A DNA stretch of 64,000 bases from Cercospora beticola (taxonomy: Eukaryota; Ascomycota; Dothideomycetes; Mycosphaerellales; Mycosphaerellaceae), in assembly GCF_033473495.1 (NCBI RefSeq), contig NC_088939.1, positions 3,968,001 to 4,032,000 of the forward strand, read 5' to 3'. The notes beneath the pieces are model-generated. The model worked only from the letters and a program-made list of their open reading frames with translations. It had not been told where the DNA came from and ran no database searches. Positions 53,313 through 63,708 of the stretch are shown here, one piece after another (within the stretch, counting starts at the first letter, position 1; each line of letters begins with the position of its first letter). A program made the position numbers and the translations under genes.

Positions 53313-54665
53313 TGTTTGTTCATGACCTGCCTGGCTCCAACATCCTGAAAAGCGCGTGTTCCTGACTCAGTAGACTGAGTTCGGAGGGGCCCTACAGCTT
53401 CCTTTTCTGCTTGCGTCTACGACAATGACCCTCCACAATGATCTCGACACGACACAGGTCTCGGCTTGCCGTCGGCTGTGTCCAGCTGGTCGCACATTTC
53501 GTGCGAGCGAACCAGAAGATGGCAGTGCATAGCCGACGCCTGGTCTTGATCCTGTGCGCCGACGCTGAACACTCACTACCAGCCTGAAGGAGAGATTTCC
53601 ACACAGGAAGAGTGGCTGAGCCTGCACAATATCGTCGCTGCTTGAGCTGCAGCAGTCCGCGAGACTTTCGCAATCATCAGGCTGGAAAGCTCACTCAGTG
53701 CCCTATCGCAGCTTGTTCTACGCCGGGGTGAACTCAGGTTCGACTCGTCTGTGAGCAATTGGCGGAGACTCATTCCAGAATTTTGGCCTGTCTCGCACTT
53801 GCTGCCTCATGACGGAACCGAGTGCGCATGCCATCCCGTGGACTTGCTCTTGACGAGTCTCTAGCTCACTCAGGATCGGACTGCGGCTTCATGGCGTTTT
53901 GAGAGTGAGTCGCTGCTACCAATTGTGCGTGAGCATAGCCACATCTAGCGACGATGCTTCAAAGCCACATTGACCTAGACTAACATCGGGACTGAAGTGG
54001 TATGGACAATTGTGCATCCGAGTATGGGCTTGGCTGAACATCGATCGGGCAGAACGTCCTGCATACAACCTCGTGATGCAGCGCACATGGCGAAGTGACG
54101 TGTCTCGTGGTGTGCTTTTCTCTCAGCGTCTTGTGCCATGCGAGAATGAAGCACTGCCTAGAACTTGACATTCGAAAATCTGTTGCGGTTTTCCGGCCTC
54201 GGCACCGAATTGGGTATGGTTCCGCAGTGGCGCTGTAAAATTAGACCCGCTAGGAACCAGAACTCACTCTCAGCCCGAGTTCACCATCCTCAATCCGTAC
54301 CGCAGACCACCAATCCGGGCAAATTCGAAGGACCGGTGAGGCATCAGGATCCAGCGACCAAGGCGTCCTTCTGCAATTGAGACTCCTGAGTCGAGCAGCT
54401 TCACAGCTGCAAGCGAGATTCCGCGGGCTTTGTCCTACGCGACATCACTTGGTTCACTTCGCTTTGCCTGGCGCCTTCCTTCGCGTGGTGTCGCAGCCGA
54501 GCCACAAACGGACTCACTTTTGTGTGTACGCGCTAGTTGGCGCGCAGGGGACTATATGATGTCCTGCTGAACCCGTTGTCGTACGGACAACAACAACAAC
54601 TAGAGATTTAAGATCTGCTATCTCGTCCTCGATTCACGCTCACTATCACACACAACCACAACAAC
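53313..54665. other. 1.35 kb region without a convincing gene
   Basis: Short frames only (up to ~93 codons), none family-like. The right end holds the promoter of the secreted-protein gene, with a TATATGATG at ~54,553 and an (ACA)n run at about 54,587-54,600. Confidence 0.4.
54551..54559 (+). promoter_or_regulatory. Possible TATA element of the secreted-protein gene
   Basis: GACTATATGATG lies ~110 bp upstream of the ATG at 54666 and ahead of a CAA/ACA-rich leader, as is usual for well-expressed fungal secreted proteins. Inferred from position. Confidence 0.35.
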
Positions 54666-55393
54666 ATGATTGCACGAACATTGACTATCGCCTCGCTGGC
54701 CATCGCTGCCTATGCACAAACCTCTACAATAGCCGATGCTTCAGCAACCGAATCGACACCGGCAACCACGAGCGGTCCTTCTGCTGCTGACGCCGAGACG
54801 ACCATCACAGCTCTCTTTGGCTCTCTCACAAGTGGATTTGCAGGCTCTGTGATCTCTGCCAATGGATGCGATACCACTCTCGCTCTTGCTTGCACAGATA
54901 CCGCCATTGCACTTTGCGAGGAGGTTCCAGACCTTACGGTATGTCTTTCCCAAGCGCCACCCGCGGGAGCCCTTGAACATATGCTAACAATTTTTCCTTG
55001 TCTCAGGCCACTGTGACGATCGGTCCAACTGCATACGAATTTGTGTACGCAACATCCATCTACGGCGGCAAGGGTACTATTGCCCAGTCCTGTGATCTCG
55101 ATGGCCCCTCCGGTAGCTTCACAGCAGCCACCTGCACTGCTTCAGTCTACGCCTCCGTCGGTGGCCAGGAGACCGCCACTTCGACTGTCTCGACCATCAC
55201 GGATACAGCCGAATTCACCTACGCTCAAATCCCGATCACTGCTGGCGCAAGCAACCTTCCATCTGCAGGCGCGACCTGCGACGCTGCCGAGTCGTCAGAC
55301 AGTGCCGCTGCGCCAACTGGCACGGTGGAGCTGTACAAGATCTTGGTACCAGTTGGTGCTGCAGTCGTTGCTGGTGCCGGTGCCATGCTCTAA
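54666..55393 (+). CDS. Secreted Ser/Thr-rich protein, probable GPI anchor (paralogue A)
   Basis: Two exons, 54666-54938 and 55007-55393, phase 0 across a 68-bp GT-AG intron with a TGCTAAC branch site, giving 219 aa. Residues 1-18 are a signal peptide (MIARTLTIASLAIAAYAQ). The mature part has a Ser/Thr stretch and a globular core with paired Cys (NGCDTTLALACTDTAIALC, SCDLD, TCTAS). The C-terminus ends in a small-residue hydrophobic tail (ILVPVGAAVVAGAGAML), after a Ser/Ala/Pro region that could carry a GPI attachment site. I recognise no named family; cell-wall or surface protein is inferred. It has a related gene facing it at 55600-56256. Confidence 0.75.
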
Positions 55394-55599
55394 TTTGCGC
55401 TTCATTGGGAGGATAATTTAATGAGGACTGAGATGGGTTTGATTCGACTTTTCCAGCACTTGTACTTTTTGCACGATACCACTACATAACGACAGATGAA
55501 ACGGACGACTTTACGGGCAGTTGAGATTAATAGCATAGAGCTTGTATACCAGTTACGGCTTATCCCAATATTGATTGCAATACCCGTTCGACAGTATTA

Positions 55600-56256
55600 T
55601 CACAGCAGAATTCCAGCCACTGCTACGCCAACAGGCACAACCACCTTGACAACCTCGATAATACTGGTTGGCTTTGCAGCGCCTTCGCTGACTCCCGTCC
55701 TGCTTGGGAATGCAGTGGCTGTGCTGCATTCTTCCGTCGCCTCGGCCAATCTCTCCAAGCCACCAGTGATTCCCACGTTGGCATAGACCAGATCGTCGCC
55801 CGACAGGGTGGTCTGCCTCCGGATCGTCGAGCTCCTGCCTCCAAATGATATGGATTCGTACTGGTTACACACTGCTGTTTTGGCATTCTGCAAAGAGCAA
55901 GACTGAGATGCCGTGACTGTGCCTTCGCCTTTCGAATCGCTGACAGAGTTTTCGAAGTTGTAAATGTAATGTTGTGGACCTTGAGTTGCAGTGAGCTGGA
56001 GTAGGTTAGTGGAATACATAAAATATGGGCACAGTGAGGGCAGTACAGTGACCGGATCGGAGCATATTGGTTGACCAGAACAGGTCAGCAAGTAAACTGT
56101 CTCGCAAGGCGCTGCTGTTTGGACTGAGCCAGAGAAGCCTGATGTCAACGTTCCCAGGAGAAGATCTACTGTCGTGGATGTGACGCTGGCTTCTGTGGTG
56201 CTTTGGGCTAGGGTGATGCCTGCCAAGGCTGTGAGTATAAGGAGTGTCGAAGACAT
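55600..56256 (-). CDS. Secreted Ser/Thr-rich protein, probable GPI anchor (paralogue B)
   Basis: The start is the ATG at 56256, which begins a signal peptide (MSSTLLILTALAGITLAQ); the frame is open 23 codons further upstream without need. The core matches paralogue A: LLLGTLTSGFSGSV against ALFGSLTSGFAGSV, then a Cys pair (CETVYLLTC), GEGTVTASQSCSL and a final VVKVVVPVGVAVAGILL tail. The frame is continuous (218 aa). A 51-bp in-frame segment (55996-56046), with GTACTG donor, CACTAAC branch site and CCAG acceptor, sits exactly where paralogue A has its intron. Removing it improves the match, so the spliced protein is probably 201 aa. Convergent with paralogue A, stops ~206 bp apart. Confidence 0.7.
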   Translation of the reverse strand: MSSTLLILTALAGITLAQSTTEASVTSTTVDLLLGTLTSGFSGSVQTAAPCETVYLLTCSGQPICSDPVTVLPSLCPYFMYSTNLLQLTATQGPQHYIYNFENSVSDSKGEGTVTASQSCSLQNAKTAVCNQYESISFGGRSSTIRRQTTLSGDDLVYANVGITGGLERLAEATEECSTATAFPSRTGVSEGAAKPTSIIEVVKVVVPVGVAVAGILL

Positions 56257-56962
56257 GCTGAAAAGACTGTCGGTTCGCTTGGAAGAAGAGGTATAACGAG
56301 AGTTCAGCACAACGTGCTTAAGCACCTATCATGGTGGAGTTAATGTTGAGAGGGATAGAGCGTAGTTATCCCGTGACGAATATGCCGGACCACGGCTGTG
56401 TCAAAGCTCGGGCTGCTGAGATTGGTATTGGCATCTTGATATCTTGGCTGCGAATCGTTTCTTGGCTGATTCAACGTATCAATTGTGGAAAGAGACAGCG
56501 ATCCATCATGATTGGCAGTGTGAGCGAGAGGTGATGGTATGTTTTGCTGCTCTTCGCATCTGGCAGAGTTGTGGCGATACGGATTCTGTGGAAGCACGAT
56601 GTCGGACGGGGAAATCGTGGACGAGCTCGGGATTAAGGAATTGAATGTATTGCATCGCACAAGTCCCAAGCTTATCACATGGAGACCGCGTATGACGCGT
56701 TGGCGGTGACAGTGAGAAGCAGGTGAGGGATATGCAAGAGGAGCGTGAGCAAGTGAGGGGTCGGAAAAACACTTCCTCCGAAACGACATCACAGCTTCGT
56801 CGAAGCGGTGCGCCTCCACATCGAGAAGCTTCTAGCCTAGCTGTGCTGCTATGAATATTGTCGTAGCTCCCAAACACACTTTTCTGTCACATTTTCACGC
56901 GATACCCCAATTCACCTCGCATAACTCGACAGGAAGCCGCAATCAACAACAGTGACACGAAC
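56257..56962. promoter_or_regulatory. Divergent intergenic region (paralogue B / STI1)
   Basis: These 706 bp should hold both promoters. An inverted GAAGCTTC pair at 56825-56832, ~130 bp before the STI1 ATG, fits the minimal heat-shock element nGAAnnTTCn; that is expected for STI1 but rests on one 8-bp match. Confidence 0.3.
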
Positions 56963-58717
56963 ATGGCATCAGCAGACGAGCTGAAGGCCGAGGGCAACAA
57001 GCTCTTTGCTGCGAAGGACTTCACTGGCGCAGCTGAGAAGTTCTCTGCCGCCATTGCCGCCGACCCATCGAACCACGTTCTTTACTCGAATCTGTCAGGC
57101 GCCTATGCATCGTTAAAAGACTGGGAGAAGGCACTCGAAGCGGCCAAGAAGACGACTGAGATCAAGCCTGACTGGTCGAAAGGATGGGGCCGGAAAGGAA
57201 CAGCAGAGCACGGAGTAGGTGACTTGATGGGCGCCGTGCAGTCGTACGAGGAAGCTCTCAAGCTAGACCCCAACAATGCTCAAGCAAAATCTGGGCTGGA
57301 GTCAGTGAAGAGGGCGATCGATGCAGAGGCACGAGCAGATGGTGTCGACCCAAGCGGAGGGTTGGGCAACATGTTCAACGACCCCCAGCTCTTCCAGAAG
57401 CTGGCGGCCAATCCCAAGACGGCGCCATTGCTTGCAGATGGTGCCTTCATGGCCAAGCTTCAGAACATGCAGAAGAACCCACAAGGCATGCAACAAGAGA
57501 TGTTCTCCGACCCACGCTTCCTCCAAGTCATGAGCGTATTGCTCGGCATCGATATGTCCTTCAACCCCACCGATAACGCCGATCGCGATGCTGCCAAGTT
57601 CCAGCAGGGCGGCGCGGAGGAGGATGTGGAAATGCCAGACCTCAAGCCAGCGCCAAAGAAGGAAGAGCCGAAGAAAGAACCTGAGCCTGAGCCAGAACCT
57701 GAGGACGAGGAGGCGAAAGAGAAGAAGGCAAAGAAGGCTGAGGCTGATAAGGAGAAAGCTACTGGTACAGAGGCATACAAAAAGAGGCAGTTCGATGAAG
57801 CCATCGCTCACTACACAAAAGCTTGGGAAACCTACCAAGACATCACATACTTGACCAACCTGGGTGCCGCACAGTTTGAGAAGGGCGACTATGACGCCGC
57901 GATCGAGGCATGCAAGAAGGCTGTGGAGCACGGCCGAGAAGTTTATGCGGACTGGAAGATCATCGCCAAGGCATTCGGACGTATTGGTTCATCATATGAG
58001 AAGAAGGGCGACCTTGCGAACGCGATCGAGTTCTACAACAAATCGCTCACTGAGCACCGCACTCCTGACATTCTGACCAAGCTCCGTGCAGCGGAAAAGG
58101 CCAAGAAGCAGGCAGATATCAACGCATACATCGATCCACAAAAGGCCGAAGAGGCACGCGAAGTTGGAAACCAGAAATTTAAGGAAAGCGACTGGCCAGC
58201 TGCTGTGGAAGCCTACTCCGAAATGATCAAGCGCGCACCCGAGGATCCCCGCGGCTACTCAAACCGTGCAGCATGTCTCATCAAGCTCCTCACATTCCCA
58301 TCCGCTGTGACCGACTGCGACGAAGCGATCAAGCGTGACCCGAAGTTCATTCGAGCATATCTTCGCAAGGCGCAGGCTCTCTTCGCGATGAAGGAATACA
58401 ACAAGTGTATCGACGTCTGTGCAGAGGCTCTCGAGCACGATACCGAGGGCAAGAACACCCGCGAGATCGAACAGCAGAGTCAGAAGGCACTCGAGGCACA
58501 ATTCGCGGCACGCGAGGGCGAGACGGAGCAGCAGGCACAGGAGCGTATCCAGCGTGATCCAGACATCATGGCGATTCTGCAAGATCCCGTCATGCAGAGC
58601 ATTCTGCAACAAGCCAAGGGCGACCCAGCTGCCCTGCAGAACCACATGCAGAATCCGGCCATCAGGATGAAGGTGCAAAAGCTGGTCGCTGCTGGTGTGA
58701 TCAGGTTGGGCCGGTAG
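56963..58717 (+). CDS. STI1: Hsp90/Hsp70 co-chaperone Sti1 (Hop)
   Basis: A single 584-aa exon, the usual length. Sti1 hands client proteins from Hsp70 to Hsp90 in the cytosol. Order: TPR1 at ~4-110 (ADELKAEGNKLFAAKDFTGA, with NHVLYSNLSGAYASL), DP1 at ~130-195 (LFQKLAANPKTAPLLADG), an acidic/basic linker (EPEPEPEPEDEEAKEKKAKK), TPR2A at ~255-385, TPR2B at ~390-515 (KAEEAREVGNQKFKESDWPA) and DP2 at ~525-584 (DPDIMAILQDPVMQSILQQA, ending AAGVIRLGR). The carboxylate-clamp Lys/Asn/Arg positions are present in the TPRs. Start ATG context GAACATGGC is good. Confidence 0.98.
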   Translation: MASADELKAEGNKLFAAKDFTGAAEKFSAAIAADPSNHVLYSNLSGAYASLKDWEKALEAAKKTTEIKPDWSKGWGRKGTAEHGVGDLMGAVQSYEEALKLDPNNAQAKSGLESVKRAIDAEARADGVDPSGGLGNMFNDPQLFQKLAANPKTAPLLADGAFMAKLQNMQKNPQGMQQEMFSDPRFLQVMSVLLGIDMSFNPTDNADRDAAKFQQGGAEEDVEMPDLKPAPKKEEPKKEPEPEPEPEDEEAKEKKAKKAEADKEKATGTEAYKKRQFDEAIAHYTKAWETYQDITYLTNLGAAQFEKGDYDAAIEACKKAVEHGREVYADWKIIAKAFGRIGSSYEKKGDLANAIEFYNKSLTEHRTPDILTKLRAAEKAKKQADINAYIDPQKAEEAREVGNQKFKESDWPAAVEAYSEMIKRAPEDPRGYSNRAACLIKLLTFPSAVTDCDEAIKRDPKFIRAYLRKAQALFAMKEYNKCIDVCAEALEHDTEGKNTREIEQQSQKALEAQFAAREGETEQQAQERIQRDPDIMAILQDPVMQSILQQAKGDPAALQNHMQNPAIRMKVQKLVAAGVIRLGR

Positions 58718-59313
58718 ACTGGAGTCATGTCTAAAGTATAGTCAAAAACGCAATGAGTGAATGATGCTGATATGTATATTCTATAAAGCATAGCGCAGGC
58801 GGTCTCGGTAATCTGCAAAGAAAGTGATAACCTGAAGTTTTCTTGCCAACACCTCTCAGTCTGCTGTACTGCTGAGATCGATATACATGTGTACATTACC
58901 CGGTACGCCATTCTCCCGACCGAAGCCAGCATCGTGCATATGACGGTTCGAGTTACAAGAATTTTGCATGCAAATGCGGATTGTCGAGAGAAAGTAGTCA
59001 CAGTAATCATTCCAGTCGTCTGTACAACGTGCTGCCTTGCTGCCTCGTCGCATTGTGCTGCAGCCCGTCGGCAAGAGAGCTTCCGTGATGAGTGAGCAGG
59101 AGTGGGGCAGACGGCAAACAGCATTGGCCGACAACCTTGACATCTCCTGCTCGACTCAATCACTCGGCATACCACAGCAGGTAGCTTCCTTGGTAAGTTG
59201 AAGTCGTTTCCGGTGATCACGTCGTGCCCCGCGTGACCGACGACACAACATGAACCTTTGAGGTCCAAGCACATAACCACGATATTGACAACGAAACTGG
59301 AGGCAGGAGCACA
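58718..59313. other. Intergenic spacer
   Basis: These 596 bp contain the STI1 3' UTR and the CoA-transferase promoter. No gene recognised. Confidence 0.35.
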
Positions 59314-61114
59314 ATGGGTTCGATCAGCGCCAGTGAAGGATACTCAGTGCCAAAGGAAACGCAGCGCATCTTTCAAGAAGGGATTCTCAACAACCCTCTG
59401 ATTCCCGCATTGCCCGAAGAAGCCAAAGCCGCGGGCAAACATGTTCAGTTCACAGGCAATGACTTGCCCAGCATCCCCATCAACTGGCGCTTCGCTGAGA
59501 GTGCCGCCGCGCTGAAAGGATTCGAAGCAACGATGTTGAACGTCCTTCGATCGAGAAAGTATGGAAGTTCAATGTCCGACGTCACAATCAACACCGACCA
59601 CGCTTCATTGTTCGTCATGTCGCCGTTCCTGGTGAAAACCATCGAGGGGGGACAGCCACAGACATTCAACCTTCATGATGTTGCCGAGCTGGAGAAGAAA
59701 GGTATCAAGAACTGCGATTTGCATCGTTCCGGAGCCTCGACGCAGAGACTCTTGGCGACAAACATCTACAAAACCAAGGATGGAAGGAGCTACCATGTGC
59801 ACGGATCGATGAACCCGGAACCGACGCTCACTGCTTTGGGGATGGATCTCGAAGGCACGGCCGGCGAGGACTATGATGCCGTTGCTAAGAGGTTCCAAGA
59901 AGTAGTTGGCAAGCATGACTCGAAAGAGCTCGATGCCCTAATGAACGACAAGTACAAGCAGGCTGGTACGATCTGCCATTCAACTAAGGAATTTTGGAAG
60001 ACCGAACACGGCAAAGCCAATGCTCATGTCGGTCTGTACGAGCTGAAGAGGTCCTCCGAATACAATCAGCCAGCAGGTTGGTGGCCGGAACACGATTCCC
60101 TGCCGTCATCTGCATCTCGTCCTCTGGCTGGTCTGAAAGTCGTTGATCTCACTCGCGTCATTGCCGCCCCAGCTCTAACACGAGGACTCGCAGAAATGGG
60201 CGCAAGTGTCATGAGGGTAACAAGTCCTCTTGTCACAGATCTCTCCTTGGTGCATCAAGATCTGAACTGGGGCAAATGGACCTCAGAACTGCATCTCAAA
60301 AACGAAGAAGACCGAGCAAAACTAATCGAGCTCATCAAAGACGCCGACATCGTCGTCGAAGGCTACCGTCCAGGTGTCATGGAGAAATACGGCCTCAGCC
60401 GCAAAGACATATTCGAATTGGTCAAAGATCGCAACCGAGGTATCATTCACGTGAAAGAGAATTGCTACGGCTGGAACGGTCCCTGGCAGGGAAGAAGTGG
60501 CTGGCAACAAATCAGCGATGCATGCTGCGGAGTATCACTAGGTTTTGCGAAAGCCATGGGGTTGGAAGACAACGAAGCCGTGACCCCAGTTTTCCCCAAC
60601 TCGGATTATTGGTAGGTGATTCTCCGGTGATTACTTTTTTATGATTTATTGAACTTTCTGGGCTGACGTGAGCCAAAGTACCGGAATCGCAGGCGCGACT
60701 GCTACCCTTCACGCTCTGATCAGACGTGCAGAAGAGGGCGGTTCTTTTGGCGTTGATGTTGCGTTGAATTACTATTCGCAATGGCTTGTTCGATCTGTTG
60801 GTGAGTATCCGAAGCCGGTCTGGCAGGATGTCTGGCAGCGACATGGATCCTTCGTATATCGGAATTACCACAACATGGGGTACACCGTGGCCAATCTGCT
60901 GGGTCTGCTGATGCAATACGACGCGAAGACGCTGTTCAAGCCGGAGTTCTTCGAGCCTCGGGCATCGAAAGCGATGGGCCTCCAGTTCTTGCAACTGAAA
61001 CCGGTTGCTCAGTTCAAGGACGATGTCAAGCTGGAATACAACGTCGGCACTCGAGGCAATGGCTACGACAAGCCGTACTGGCCGCAGGACTTGAAGACTG
61101 AAATTGTGAAATAA
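59314..61114 (+). CDS. Class III CoA-transferase (CaiB/BaiF family)
   Basis: Two exons, 59314-60611 and 60679-61114, joined across a 67-bp GT-AG intron inside a Cys codon (SDY|C|TGIAG), giving 577 aa. Family members move CoA between carboxylic acids through an aspartyl-CoA intermediate; carnitine, formyl/oxalyl and methylacyl substrates are known. Here LAGLKVVDLTRVIAAPALTR, then EGYRPGVMEKYGL and GWQQISDACCGVS are family landmarks. The expected active-site Asp is that of NSDYCTGIAGA (~residue 431), just before the intron. The ~270 residues before LAGLKVVDL make it longer than bacterial enzymes (~400 aa), as in fungal forms. No PTS1 (it ends EIVK), so cytosol or mitochondrion is open. Confidence 0.9.
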
Positions 61115-61251
61115 GCGAGTGAGGGGCGATCGTTTGCCCATTAAGATTGTGTGCGTTGTTATTATCGAAGAAGTCGTGATCGTCGTCAATGAGCTGTACA
61201 TATATCTGCAGCCGCCGCAAAGCAGAATGCAGGGATCGAGCAAAGAGCTGC

Positions 61252-62989
61252 CTACGATCGTGGTGTCAGAATCACTTTGGTGCCGTTGAAACTTGTGCAT
61301 GTTAGAGTGAGGCCTTCGGTCCAGGGCTCTGGATCTCGTCCTTCGAGGCTGGAGAAGGCTTGACAGAGCCGTACAGTCGTGTAGCTGGCTTCTGTCAATG
61401 CGAATTGTTGTCCGAGACCTGGGGTTTGAGAGCAGTTAGTGAACGGGACGAGGTCGTTGTCCACCGACTAGACTTACAAATTCGTGCTCCGCCATTGAAA
61501 GCTGTCGTCATCACTCGTTAGTTTATATGTCCACGTGGCAGTGCATCTCAGTTTGAAACTGAAACGGGAACACTTACGCAAGTACTCCCATCCGGGCCGC
61601 AGACCTTTCCTGCCTGTCTCGGGGTCATCGAGCCATCGCTCAGGTTTGAACTCTTCGGCATCCTGGCCGTAGTAGTCTTTTCTTCGGTGCATGGCGTAGA
61701 CGTTCCACGCCACGACTTCACCTTTCGGGATGAAGAGCGGCGCAGAACCATCGGGACCTCCGCCTACGGGAAGAGTTGTGTCCTCGATAGCTTCACGGCT
61801 GTTCATGGGTACCACGGGATGAAGTCGAAGTGATTCGTTGAGCAATGCTTTGAGGTATTTCAACTCTTTGAGTTGCTCGAATGACGGCTGAGCACCGTTG
61901 AGTTGAGCGACTTCCGCTTGCAGCTTGGCCCACATGTCTGGTCTTTTGCCGAGCATGAACCAGGTATTGGATAGAAGGCTGGCAGTAGTGTCGCGGCCTG
62001 CAAGTAGAATGTTCAGAAGTTCACTCCGGATCCTGATAGGATCAGTTGTTTGTCGGACTAGCTCATCGATGAAGACGTATCGGCCATTGTTTTCGGCCTT
62101 GTCTTTCTCGGCTAGCAGCTCGTTCCGCTTGGCGAGACCTTTCTGCACATAATAGTCGACAAAGTTGTGGACGAACTCCTTGTCCTTCTGGAAACGCTTG
62201 TTCGCGGGGAATAGCTTCGCCCATGAACCCCAGCGGGACAGATTAGCTATGAAATCTTGTGACAGGGTGAAAGCCTCGGCGAAACCGTCATTGGTATTTT
62301 TGGAGAGCGAATCCGTCGATTCGCCGAACAAAAACTCCGTTGCGCTGTCGATTGTAAGACGAAAGAAAAGTTCAGACAAGTCCACTTCTTGCGTTGGATT
62401 GATTGTCGCAATGAGTTTCGAGACGTGCTTCTCGAAGGTTGCCACATCGCCAACCTGAGATCTGACGAAGCTTGGTCGGAGCATTTCGCGGGAGTGCTTC
62501 CAATCAGCGCCATCGGTTGTGAAGATGCCTGCAGAAAACGTTAAGTACCAGATCAGAGAGTGAGAAGCAGTTGCTAATCATACCATCGCCTAGCAGAGGA
62601 CGAAATCCGATCTTGCGGCGGGTGCCCAGACTCCATTTCTTGTGGTCTATGGCTTGGATGACTTTGAGGTTCTCAGGCTCGATCGTCGTATGGATGCGCC
62701 GACCAAGAGCTATGATCTGGAATGTATTTGCTCCAGCTTGCCGGAAGCGATCGGTGCTTATTTCCAGGATCTTATGGGCCTTGAGCGCGGCGATGTTCTC
62801 GAAGAAGGCGTCCAGCCCAAAGATGGGATCTTTTTGTGGCCACTTGGGAGCTTCCAAGCAGCCTTTCTCGCGCTTCAATGCTCGTCGCTTGCTCCATAAG
62901 TCGACTGAGGTGGCGATTTGGTAGAGGACGTACAATACGGCCAAGCCTGCGACGGCCTTGGTCGTAGAGTTCAGCTCCGCGAAGTTCAT
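61252..62989 (-). CDS. Cytochrome P450, CYP52-like (alkane/fatty-acid hydroxylase type)
   Basis: Four exons: 62989-62584, 62528-61578, 61501-61478 (24 nt) and 61418-61252, giving 515 aa. The start is the ATG at 62989; the frame before it has none. The N-terminal anchor is VAGLAVLYVLYQIATSV. Landmarks: I-helix LAGRDTTASLLSN (~305), ExxR in NESLRLHP, then EDTTLPVGGGPDGSAPLFIP, YAMHRRKDYYG and FKPERW, and the heme loop PFNGGARICLGQQFALTEA. The GGGPDGSAP insert and MHRRKDYYG are typical of CYP52 and its relatives, which hydroxylate n-alkanes and fatty acids at the end carbon in the ER. The heme Cys codon is split by the last intron. It is convergent with the CoA-transferase gene, stops 137 bp apart. 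Confidence 0.92.
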
Positions 62990-63708
62990 GCTGGACGATG
63001 CCACCAACTACGAGCGAGGAGTGAAAGAGCTGGCACACAATCAACAAGAGCAGAGTCAGCAGAAAGGAAGGTCATATGCGGAGGCGGAGAAGCAGTTCTG
63101 CCTGTAATTGTTGGTACTGCCAGGCTGGACCATCGCTGATGTCCGTGAGGGCGCTCCACCCCCAACGAAGTGGCCTATGAGCGGCACGATCGACGCAGGC
63201 TTGGCGAGGGTACGGACGCACGCTCACCCTCAGCTCCCTCAGCCCCGGAGCAGAGCGAGTCTTAAGAGCGGTTTCGCGGCGCATGGCTTCAGGTGTGCGG
63301 CTGCACCTGTCACACGCGCGTCGTGCTCCTTCTCCCTCGGCTGCTCTGGACCGCGCCTGCACCTGCACCTGCACGGTTGGTCCGACGCCAAGCCGGCCAT
63401 GCTCGCCTTCCACAACAGGAGCGTGCATTTTCCTGGCTGACCACGACATCGCCGTCCTCAGCTCCCATGCTTGCCACGACATCCCCGCTTCCACGAGATG
63501 ATCCCCACGAGCTGCTTCGGAGACTCCGACAGTCATCAATGCCAGCGTGGCCCCAGATCAACGCTCCGATGGATCCGCAGCATGGAACGCGTCGAGACGC
63601 GCCTAGCAGACACAGAAACAGACACTGAGCACACCGAGAAAAGACTGGAAACGATCGACTTTTGTTCATTGGACATATGAAATATTAACATTAAATTACG
63701 CCACCCGG
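62990..63708. other. Intergenic spacer, GC-rich
   Basis: These 719 bp lie between the P450 start and the stop of the next minus-strand gene. Frames reach ~155 codons because the sequence is GC-rich (with a short CTGCAC repeat near 63,355-63,375), but no family is recognised. Confidence 0.35.
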
